A stretch of DNA of 6,124 nucleotides from an uncultured Anaerosporobacter sp. (lineage in GTDB: Bacteria; Bacillota; Clostridia; Lachnospirales; Lachnospiraceae), in assembly GCA_945787925.1 (NCBI GenBank), contig CALZJY010000129.1, positions 1 to 6,124 on the forward strand. Reading direction: 5' to 3'. Shown here piece after piece: positions 1 through 4,165 of this stretch (positions are counted from its first letter, which is position 1; each line of letters opens with the position of its first letter). Position numbers and translations under genes: made by a program. The notes beneath the pieces are model-generated. The model saw nothing but the letters and a program-made list of their open reading frames with translations, searched no databases and was not told where the DNA came from.

Positions 1-143
1 AACTTAGTCCATAATGAGTTTGCAATCATATTGGTCTCTAATCTATGTATGGTTTCCTTGGAAAACTGTAACTCCTCCATGACTTCCTTCCAACGGAAGT
101 CTACTAATACGCCTCCGATATCTGAAATAATATAGTTGATCAT
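1..143 (-). CDS. HAD-family hydrolase, N-terminal fragment (cut by window edge)
   Basis: Only the first 47 codons are in the window; the rest lies to the left. The product begins MINYIISDIGGVLVDFRW, a hydrophobic strand followed by HAD motif I with Asp8 as the expected nucleophile. The usual second Asp is Gly10, which is normal for the DLGNV/DIGGV subfamily (YihX-like and epoxide-hydrolase-N-like phosphatases). What follows (KEVMEELQFSKETIHRL) fits the start of the helical cap. The ATG at 143-141 is preceded by an AAGGAGAG ribosome site at 157-150. The gene diverges from the LysR-type gene. The likely activity is a small-molecule phosphatase or haloacid dehalogenase-like hydrolase. The substrate cannot be told from this fragment. 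Confidence 0.8.
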   Translation of the reverse strand, partial: MINYIISDIGGVLVDFRWKEVMEELQFSKETIHRLETNMIANSLWTK

Positions 144-167
144 CCTGCTCTCTCCTTTCTGACTACC

Positions 168-196
168 ACTATAACACTCTTCCCACTATTTTTGAC
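168..196 (-). promoter_or_regulatory. Possible promoter of the HAD hydrolase gene
   Basis: On the minus strand a TATAGT -10 box (173-168) lies 17 bp from a weak GTCAAA -35 (196-191). A start near 161 would give a leader of about 18 nt before the ATG at 143. The -35 overlaps the -35 of the divergent lysR promoter, so the two promoters probably compete. The -10 is good and the -35 poor, so confidence is moderate. Confidence 0.4.
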
Positions 197-220
197 AGTC
201 TTTTTTAATTTCGCTATAAT
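192..220 (+). promoter_or_regulatory. Perfect-consensus sigma-A promoter of the LysR-type gene
   Basis: TTGACA (192-197) is separated by exactly 17 bp from TATAAT (215-220), a full match to the housekeeping consensus. The predicted start near 227 gives a leader of about 19 nt, with AAGGAG at 234-239 and the ATG at 246. A LysR-type protein would normally bind its own divergent promoter region, so autoregulation is plausible but no T-N11-A site is clear here. Confidence 0.85.
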
Positions 221-245
221 AATACAAAAAATCAAGGAGCCTTGC

Positions 246-815
246 ATGAACTTACAACAATTAGAATATTTTAAAATCGTTGCAGAAGTCGAAAACTTTA
301 CTACGGCTTCGAAGCTATTATCCGTGACACAGCCTGCCTTAAGCAAATCCATTGCCAATCTAGAAGAGGAACTCGGCGTGTCCTTATTTGAAAAACAAGG
401 TCGGAATATCCGGCTTACCAAATACGGTGCCGCATTCCTTTCCCATGCAACCATTGCACTAAAGGAATTAGAATATGGCATAGAGGCTCTGAAAGACTTA
501 GTGGCACGTGACCAAGATACGCTAACCATTGCGACGACTTCGGAACTTGGATTTACCTCCTTGCCACGACACCTGCAATCCTTCCTTGGAGAGCATCCGG
601 ACAGCAAGCTTACGATTACTTACGAAGAAGAGGAAGACGTATATGAAAAATTACGACGAAGAGAAGTGGAATTCGGTTTCTTATTCTGCCTTACTCCATT
701 ACAGCACAGAGAGTCGTTCTGCTACCATCCCGTTTCCACCACGGAATACTTCGTGCGTCTAGAAGAAGTCTCTCCATCTGCGATTGGAGAATGTCTGTTA
801 CAAACTTTAAATTGA
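246..815 (+). CDS. LysR-family transcriptional regulator, C-terminally truncated
   Basis: The 189-residue product starts with a typical LysR winged helix-turn-helix (residues about 1-60; ASKLLSVTQPALSKSIANLE contains the recognition helix), followed by a linker helix (about 62-88). The effector-binding domain starts near residue 92 (TLTIATTSELGFTSLP) and runs through the conserved-type EVEFGFLFC to about residue 180. Family members are usually about 290-300 residues, so roughly the last 110 are missing. The ATG at 246 is chosen over the in-frame ATG at 192 because AAGGAG lies at 234-239 and the earlier start would fall inside the promoter. The stop codon TGA (813-815) lies within the insertion-sequence end, which begins at about 812. 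Restoring the predicted empty site gives TTA AAA TAA, so the frame would close one codon later even without the element. The protein probably still binds DNA but cannot respond normally to an inducer, and may be a decaying gene. Its target genes are unknown; the ferredoxin-nitroreductase beyond the element is a candidate by position only. Confidence 0.85.
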   Translation: MNLQQLEYFKIVAEVENFTTASKLLSVTQPALSKSIANLEEELGVSLFEKQGRNIRLTKYGAAFLSHATIALKELEYGIEALKDLVARDQDTLTIATTSELGFTSLPRHLQSFLGEHPDSKLTITYEEEEDVYEKLRRREVEFGFLFCLTPLQHRESFCYHPVSTTEYFVRLEEVSPSAIGECLLQTLN

Positions 816-952
816 ACTACCACTAGGCTAAAGCCATAGTGGATTCCTAAGTAAAGAAACCTAATGATTTCTAGTTGGTTAGGCTATCCCCGTAGTCCCT
901 ACGGTTTAACTTATTAGAGTTAGTTATTATATCGATAATGCTAACTCTAATA
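796..952 (-). ncRNA. Predicted omega RNA (reRNA) of TnpB with flank-encoded guide
   Basis: TnpB nucleases use an RNA from the 3' end of tnpB and the adjacent transposon end; its 3' portion, copied from flanking DNA, is the guide. Here the minus-strand RNA would contain a 12-bp stem over the tnpB stop (952-941 with 923-912), a CCGTAG/CTACGG hairpin with a GGA loop (904-890), a possible CCTAA/TTAGG pairing (883-879 with 864-860) and the RE hairpin (842-820), ending in the TTCAA typical of omega RNA scaffolds at 812. The next 16 nt (811-796), TTTAAAGTTTGTAACA, would be the guide and are complementary to the lysR 3' end. The 5' end of the RNA is unknown and may lie further inside tnpB. The exact guide length is also assumed. 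Confidence 0.6.
812..846 (-). repeat. Right-end (RE) transposase recognition hairpin, guide and cleavage site
   Basis: On the minus strand the hairpin at 842-820 reads CCACTA, extrahelical T, GGC, loop TTTA, GCC, TAGTGG. Directly 5' of its foot is GAAT (846-843), and 8 nt 3' of it the sequence TTCAA ends at 812. As I recall, IS608 uses GAAT as right guide and TCAA as right cleavage site, so this end is very IS608-like. Cleavage after TTCAA defines the element border. The same hairpin would form the last stem of the omega RNA. Confidence 0.8.
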
Positions 953-2066
953 TATTTTTAGATGCGTTTATATCTGCATTTTCCGTATGTCCACATGATT
1001 TACAAACAAATTTTGATTGGGATATACGATTACTTTTTTCTGTATGTCCACAACAATTACAACGTTGTGAAGTGTGACTCGGATTTACCAACACTAATTT
1101 CTTTCCATACCATTCACATTTATAACTTATCATCGTTCTGAATTGATACCATGATATTTCTGAAATACCTTTGGCTAGTTCTTTATTTTGCTGCATTTTG
1201 CTTACCTTTAAATCTTCCATTCCAATAATGTCGTGGTTTTTGACAATATCAGTAGAAATCTTTTGAAGATAATCCGTCCTACTATTTACTATTTTCTCAT
1301 GTATACGTGCAATTTTGATACGCTGCTTATTCCAATTAGAACTGCCTATTTTTCTTCTTGATAGTATGCGTTGAGCATTAGCTAGTTTCTTTTCTAACTT
1401 CTGAAAGAACTTCGGATTATCATATTGTACGCCATTTGACAATGTAGCGAATTTTGCTAAACCTACGTCGATCCCAATTGATGAACCAGTTTTAGAAAAT
1501 GGTGTGACTTTCGTTTCTGCTAAAATTGAAACAAAATACTTTCCACTTGGATTTCTTCTAACAGTTACACGTTTGATATTCCCATTTACTTCTTGTGAGT
1601 TAGCGAAACGCACCATTCCTAGCTTTGGAAGCTGTATGTATCTATCTATAATTTTGATATTTCCATTTACAAGCTTAGTAGTATATGATTGGACTGGATT
1701 CTTTTTAGACTTAAACTTAGGTTTATCATTTTGCTTCTTGTAATACCTAGAATAAGCATCAGCAACATTTTCTACAGATGCTTGTAAAGCGATAGAATCA
1801 ACTTCTTTCAACCAAGTATAATGTTTCTTTAATTGAGCAATATCTTTTATGGATTGGACTTTATCGAAAAACTTCACTTTGTAGTTGTTTTCAGGTAAAA
1901 AACCTTGTTGTACAAGCTCATTTGTAGTCGCCCAAATATCTTCTTCTTTCTTCTGTTCTGCAAGTGCGAAGTTTGCCACAAAACGTGAACATCCAATAGT
2001 TTTATTAATAAGATCAGCCTGCTCTTTTGTAGGATACAATCTAAATTTATACGCCTTTTTGACCAA
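927..2066 (-). CDS. tnpB: TnpB, RNA-guided RuvC-like endonuclease of the IS605 element
   Basis: The 379-residue protein is of typical full TnpB length. The N-terminus (KAYKFRLYPTKEQADLINKT) is the conserved start of the family. The RuvC-like catalytic acids are all present: Asp200 in SIGIDVGLAKFATL, Glu284 in IIGMEDLKV and Asp365 in ENADINASKNI. A zinc finger is formed by Cys336, Cys339, Cys355 and Cys358. In this family the protein binds an omega RNA and cuts DNA next to a TAM, which helps the element survive excision. The start is a TTG at 2066-2064, supported by AAAGGAG at 2083-2077 and conservation of the following residues; no ATG is nearer. It diverges from the RHH-tnpA operon over 91 bp of shared regulatory DNA. 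No frameshift is seen, so it is probably functional. Its 3' end overlaps the predicted omega RNA. Confidence 0.95.
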   Translation of the reverse strand: MVKKAYKFRLYPTKEQADLINKTIGCSRFVANFALAEQKKEEDIWATTNELVQQGFLPENNYKVKFFDKVQSIKDIAQLKKHYTWLKEVDSIALQASVENVADAYSRYYKKQNDKPKFKSKKNPVQSYTTKLVNGNIKIIDRYIQLPKLGMVRFANSQEVNGNIKRVTVRRNPSGKYFVSILAETKVTPFSKTGSSIGIDVGLAKFATLSNGVQYDNPKFFQKLEKKLANAQRILSRRKIGSSNWNKQRIKIARIHEKIVNSRTDYLQKISTDIVKNHDIIGMEDLKVSKMQQNKELAKGISEISWYQFRTMISYKCEWYGKKLVLVNPSHTSQRCNCCGHTEKSNRISQSKFVCKSCGHTENADINASKNILELALSI

Positions 2067-2068
2067 TA

Positions 2069-2097
2069 TTGACTTTCTCCTTTCTCTTAAATATACT
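2069..2097 (+). promoter_or_regulatory. Promoter of the RHH-tnpA operon
   Basis: TTGACT (2069-2074), 17-bp spacer, TATACT (2092-2097), each 5 of 6 to consensus. The predicted start near 2104 leaves a leader of about 54 nt before the ATG at 2158, which has AAAGGAG at 2146-2152. The -35 lies just upstream of the tnpB TTG start, so the promoter overlaps the tnpB leader and its ribosome site. Its -10 is three bases from the -10 of the opposing tnpB promoter. Confidence 0.65.
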
Positions 2098-2141
2098 AAT
2101 AGTATATACTATGCACAGAGCATATGTCAACAGTATATACT
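2093..2141. promoter_or_regulatory. Candidate operator: repeated AGTATATACT palindromes
   Basis: The 10-bp palindrome AGTATATACT occurs twice, at 2101-2110 and 2132-2141, start to start 31 bp (about three helical turns). A third symmetric unit, ATACTA-A-TAGTAT, lies at 2093-2105 and overlaps copy 1. Ribbon-helix-helix repressors bind as dimers of dimers to short repeated palindromic half-sites, and an RHH gene starts 17 bp downstream. Copies 1 and 3 are partly explained by the two facing -10 boxes. The copy at 2132-2141 is not part of either promoter and is the best evidence for an operator. The binding protein is inferred. Confidence 0.5.
2101..2130 (-). promoter_or_regulatory. Promoter of tnpB
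   Basis: On the minus strand a perfect TTGACA (2130-2125), 18-bp spacer and TATACT (2106-2101). The predicted start near 2094 gives a leader of about 28 nt before the TTG at 2066. The -10 lies within palindrome copy 1 (2101-2110). It is interleaved with the plus-strand promoter, so RNA polymerase should be able to occupy only one of the two at a time. Confidence 0.65.
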
Positions 2142-2157
2142 TGCGAAAGGAGAAACT

Positions 2158-2292
2158 ATGGAAAGAATATCAAAGCTAATCAAATTCCCAATAGACCTAG
2201 TTGTTAGGATTGAGGAGTATCAAAAACAAAATAACATAAGAACGTTTTCAGAAACAGTTTACCAGCTTATTCGTAAAGGGCTTGATTCATAA
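2158..2292 (+). CDS. Small ribbon-helix-helix (Arc/CopG-like) DNA-binding protein in the IS
   Basis: A 44-residue protein with classic RHH layout: a short beta strand (RISKLIKFP, residues about 3-10), helix A (IDLVVRIEEYQKQNN) and helix B (TFSETVYQLIRKGLDS) with the Ser-Glu start of helix B. Such proteins form intertwined dimers that insert the strand into the DNA major groove. The ATG at 2158 is preceded by AAAGGAG (2146-2152). The frame is open upstream to 1885, but that part runs antisense through tnpB and is not coding. The stop TAA overlaps the tnpA ATG by one base (TAATG), implying translational coupling. By position it is likely an autorepressor of the tnpA operon and probably of divergent tnpB. 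An antitoxin role is possible in this fold, but there is no toxin partner here. Function is inferred from fold and context. Confidence 0.8.
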   Translation: MERISKLIKFPIDLVVRIEEYQKQNNIRTFSETVYQLIRKGLDS

Positions 2293-2690
2293 TGGATTAT
2301 ATTTCAGAGAATCACAGTAAACATTTGCTCATATGTCATTTGATTTTCGTGTGCAAATATCGGAAAAAACTTCTTGTTCACTTGGGAGAATATATTAAGC
2401 ATGAAACTCAAAATATATCTAATCATTATGGGTGGGAAATCATAGAACAAGAAATAGACAAAGATCACATCCATATATTGATTAGATATTCTCCTAAGTG
2501 GAGTGTATTGCAGATAGTTAGATTGCTAAAGCAACAAACAACATATCGTGCATGGGAACACTATTGTGACTACTTATCAACCCATTTTTGGAAAGAACGC
2601 ACCTTTTGGAGTGATGGATATTTTTCTTGTAGTATTGGTAATGTTAGTCAAGAAATCATTAAAAAGTATATTGAAACACAAGGTAAATAG
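2292..2690 (+). CDS. tnpA: TnpA, Y1 HUH single-strand transposase (IS200/IS605 family)
   Basis: A 132-residue protein of the usual TnpA size. The metal-binding HUH motif is His59-Ile-His61 (KDHIHILI). The nucleophile is Tyr126 in EIIKKYIETQ, followed by Gln130 in the metal-coordinating position known for IS608. The SDGYF...IGN segment before the tyrosine helix is conserved in the family. The N-terminal ICHLIFVCKYRKKLL strand is also typical. The enzyme cuts and rejoins the top strand at the two subterminal hairpins. The ATG is joined to the RHH stop as TAATG; AAAGGG at 2275-2280 is a weak, rather distant ribosome site, so translation probably depends on the upstream gene. The stop codon lies in the outer stem of the left-end hairpin. 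No inactivating change is visible. Confidence 0.95.
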   Translation: MDYISENHSKHLLICHLIFVCKYRKKLLVHLGEYIKHETQNISNHYGWEIIEQEIDKDHIHILIRYSPKWSVLQIVRLLKQQTTYRAWEHYCDYLSTHFWKERTFWSDGYFSCSIGNVSQEIIKKYIETQGK

Positions 2691-2741
2691 GCTTACATCC
2701 CCTAACCTAAAGGTATAGGGGTTTTACGCCTATTTTATAAA
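2685..2741 (-). repeat. Left-end (LE) hairpin and probable TTTAT target/TAM site
   Basis: The inner hairpin at 2721-2699 reads on the minus strand CCCCTA, extrahelical T, ACC, loop TTTA, GGT, TAGGGG, the same design as the right end. An 8-bp outer stem (AAATAGGC 2685-2692 with GCCTATTT 2728-2735, plus strand) encloses it and contains the tnpA stop. On the minus strand TTTAT (2741-2737) lies 15 nt before the hairpin foot and AAAA is directly at the foot, suitable as target motif and left guide. In tnpA mRNA the same structure followed by TTTT could also stop transcription. Confidence 0.7.
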
Positions 2742-2763
2742 ACCAATTGATTCGTTTCCGTTT

Positions 2764-2811
2764 AAAATCTCCTTCAAATGTATACACTATGTTTGAAATG
2801 GAGGTTTTTTT
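2764..2811 (+). promoter_or_regulatory. Hairpin enclosing the ribosome site of the ferredoxin-nitroreductase gene
   Basis: In RNA, 2764-2772 (AAAATCTCC) pairs with 2800-2808 (GGAGGTTTT, one G-U pair), and TTCAAA (2773-2778) pairs with TTTGAA (2792-2797), with a two-base bulge and a 13-nt loop (2779-2791). The run of seven T at 2805-2811 follows. The structure buries the whole TGGAGG ribosome site (2799-2804) of the gene starting at 2814. It could be a terminator-like attenuator, a translation switch, or a DNA operator. No known riboswitch class is recognised. Confidence 0.5.
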
Positions 2812-2813
2812 AT

Positions 2814-3638
2814 ATGATGATCGTAAACGAGGACAAGTGTATCGGCTGTAAAAAATGCATCTACGACTGTCCGACATCCACTATTATTTATAACGAGAGA
2901 AAAAAAGCATACATCGAAAATGAACGCTGTATCAACTGTGGCCACTGCATCGCCATCTGTCCGACTGCTGCCGTTTATAGTGACAGCCTAGATATGTCCG
3001 AAGTAGAGCCTTATAATGAAGAAAAATTCTCGGTAAATCCTGAGAACTTGCTAAACTTTATCAAGTTCCGCAGAAGCACGAGACACTTCCAAGACAAACC
3101 ACTAGAAAAAGAAACAATCGAGCGGATCTTGCAAGCGGGGCGTTACACAGAAAGCTCGACAAACAGCCAGGATGTTTCTTATATCGTAGTGTCCGAGGAG
3201 TTAGATAAGGTCTCCGACCAGATTTATAGAGTATTGAAGAAGAAAGGGGAGCATATCCTTGCCAACCTTTCTCCAGAGACCGAACATCTAAAAAAATACG
3301 CCACACTTTGGACTACGATGTATGATGCCTACCTTGATGACAAGGCAAAAAATGACCGCCTATTCTTCCATGCACCAGCTGTCGTATTCGTAACTGCAGG
3401 GCAGGAAATCAATGGGGCGCTTGCTTCTGCTACCATCGAGCTTATGGCAAATGCCTGCGGCGTTGGCTGCTGCTACTGCGGATTTGCTCTCGTTGCCTTA
3501 AACGACCAACCAGAGCTATTAAAGGAGTTAGGCGTACAAGAAGGAAAGAAGATCATCGCCTGCCTTGTCATGGGATATCCAAGCGTGAAATATCAACGTA
3601 CGGTTCCTAGAAATCCTCTCTCCGTCCTTTGGAAATAG
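2814..3638 (+). CDS. Nitroreductase-family flavoprotein with N-terminal 2[4Fe-4S] ferredoxin domain
   Basis: The 274-residue product has two 4Fe-4S motifs at its N-terminus: Cys9, 12, 15, 19 (CIGCKKCIYDCP) and Cys39, 42, 45, 49 (CINCGHCIAICP). After a linker to about residue 75 a nitroreductase fold starts at FRRSTRHFQDKPL, where Arg86/Arg87/Ser88 and Arg90 match the FMN-phosphate binding motif. The late segment ACGVGCCYCGFALVAL and the ending RNPLSVLWK fit this family. Such fusions are common in anaerobes and are expected to be cytoplasmic FMN enzymes receiving electrons through the clusters; the natural substrate is usually unknown. ATG 2814 is chosen because TGGAGG (2799-2804) is 9 nt upstream; an in-frame ATG at 2778 lies in the hairpin loop and has no ribosome site. 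It is the first gene past the insertion sequence and ends at a shared terminator. Confidence 0.9.
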   Translation: MMIVNEDKCIGCKKCIYDCPTSTIIYNERKKAYIENERCINCGHCIAICPTAAVYSDSLDMSEVEPYNEEKFSVNPENLLNFIKFRRSTRHFQDKPLEKETIERILQAGRYTESSTNSQDVSYIVVSEELDKVSDQIYRVLKKKGEHILANLSPETEHLKKYATLWTTMYDAYLDDKAKNDRLFFHAPAVVFVTAGQEINGALASATIELMANACGVGCCYCGFALVALNDQPELLKELGVQEGKKIIACLVMGYPSVKYQRTVPRNPLSVLWK

Positions 3639-3644
3639 CAAAAC

Positions 3645-3673
3645 AAAAAGCCCAGAATCGCTCTGGGCTTTTT
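3645..3673. terminator. Bidirectional intrinsic terminator
   Basis: A perfect 12-bp stem, AAAAAGCCCAGA (3645-3656) with TCTGGGCTTTTT (3662-3673), and a 5-nt loop. The GC core is flanked by A-run and T-run, so it works for the nitroreductase gene on plus and thioredoxin on minus. It sits between the two convergent stop codons. Confidence 0.92.
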
Positions 3674-3683
3674 ATAATGAGTT

Positions 3684-3992
3684 CTATTTTAACATTTCTA
3701 AGATTTCTTCTTTTGGTTTTACACCGATGGATTGTTGTACCACTTCTCCATTTTTAAATAAAAGTAATGTAGGAATTGTCATTACTTTGAACTGTCTTGC
3801 TAATTCTGGATCGTTATCTACGTTTACCTTACAAATTTTTGCATCTGTAACTTCTTCTGCAAGTTGTTCGATTACTGGTAAAAGCATTTTACATGGTGCA
3901 CACCATTCTGCCCAGAAATCTACTAATACTGGTTGATCGGATTGTAATACTTCTTGTTCAAAATTTTGCTTTGTAATTTTAATTGCTGCCAT
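3684..3992 (-). CDS. trxA: Thioredoxin
   Basis: A 102-residue complete thioredoxin fold. The redox site is Trp30-Cys31-Ala-Pro-Cys34-Lys35; WCAPC with Ala instead of Gly is a common variant in clostridia. The buried Asp25 (VDFWA), the cis-proline loop TIPT (Pro74) and the FKNGE turn are present. An extra cysteine (Cys54, AKICKVNVD) is seen. It reduces protein disulfides in the cytoplasm, normally recharged by thioredoxin reductase, which is not in this window. The ATG at 3992-3990 has AAAGGAG at 4006-4000. It appears monocistronic, with its own promoter and the shared terminator at 3645-3673. Confidence 0.95.
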   Translation of the reverse strand: MAAIKITKQNFEQEVLQSDQPVLVDFWAEWCAPCKMLLPVIEQLAEEVTDAKICKVNVDNDPELARQFKVMTIPTLLLFKNGEVVQQSIGVKPKEEILEMLK

Positions 3993-4026
3993 CGTCTTTC
4001 TCCTTTAATGATTACTTTATACTAGT

Positions 4027-4055
4027 AGTATACCCGATTTTCCTTTGTTTGTCTG
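4027..4055 (-). promoter_or_regulatory. Probable thioredoxin promoter
   Basis: On the minus strand TATACT (4032-4027) lies 17 bp downstream of CAGACA (4055-4050). The predicted start near 4020 gives a leader of about 28 nt. The -35 is moderate and is touched by the palindrome at 4054-4069, which suggests control by a regulator binding there. Confidence 0.55.
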
Positions 4056-4069
4056 TAACAAAAGTTACA
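4054..4069. promoter_or_regulatory. Palindrome TGTAAC-AAAA-GTTACA, candidate operator
   Basis: A perfect 6-bp inverted repeat with a 4-bp spacer, overlapping the outer edge of the thioredoxin -35 and lying about 97 bp before the LD-carboxypeptidase start. Read as TGTAA-N6-TTACA it has the layout of CRP/FNR-type sites; it also partly resembles Rex sites of clostridia (TTGTTAA-N4-TTAACAA). The regulator is not identified. As an RNA hairpin it lacks a T-run and does not look like a terminator. Confidence 0.4.
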
Positions 4070-4165
4070 AATGTATCCTGTTTTTACTTTTATTACCTGA
4101 AAATTACTCGGAATGTACCGCTCTCTCTTACATAAACTATACAAACGAACTTATTGAGGTGACCT

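Larger units (their letters stand above)
812..2736 (-). mobile_element. IS200/IS605-family insertion sequence with tnpA, tnpB and a small RHH gene
   Basis: An element of about 1.9 kb with divergent tnpB (minus) and tnpA (plus), as in IS605. Both transposon proteins keep their catalytic residues. The top strand, judged from tnpB direction and the T-bulge hairpins, is the window's minus strand, so its right end is at 812 and its left end at about 2736. The right end is fixed by TTCAA (816-812) downstream of a hairpin. The left end is placed after TTTAT (2741-2737), the likely target/TAM motif, which stays in the flank. There is no target duplication, as expected for this peel-and-paste family. 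The interior is visibly more AT-rich than the flanking genes and contains an extra 44-residue regulator gene. Right-end placement is firmer than left-end, which could shift by a few bases. Confidence 0.85.

Noticed and set aside
166..189. Direct repeat CCACTAT (166-172 and 183-189) between hydrolase and lysR
   Set aside because: Short, explained partly by the -10 box, and without symmetry typical of LysR sites.
140..607. Minus-strand open frame of 155 codons opposite the LysR-type gene
   Set aside because: It is antisense to a clear LysR N-terminus, shows no family features and has no ribosome site.
1504..1743. Plus-strand open frame inside tnpB
   Set aside because: Antisense shadow of tnpB with low-complexity hydrophobic content and no start signals.
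2093..2141. CRISPR-like or iteron-like repeat array
   Set aside because: Only two short palindromes in an AT-rich promoter region; no repeat-spacer regularity and no replication or cas gene.
1885..2157. Upstream extension of the RHH frame back to an ATG at 1885
   Set aside because: It runs antisense through the conserved tnpB N-terminus and the promoter region; the RHH fold and the AAAGGAG site point to the ATG at 2158.
2158..2292. Antitoxin of a toxin-antitoxin pair
   Set aside because: The next gene is a clear Y1 transposase, not a toxin, so a regulator role fits better.
812..2741. Target-site duplication around the insertion sequence
   Set aside because: None is present, which is the normal state for IS200/IS605 elements and not a sign of decay.
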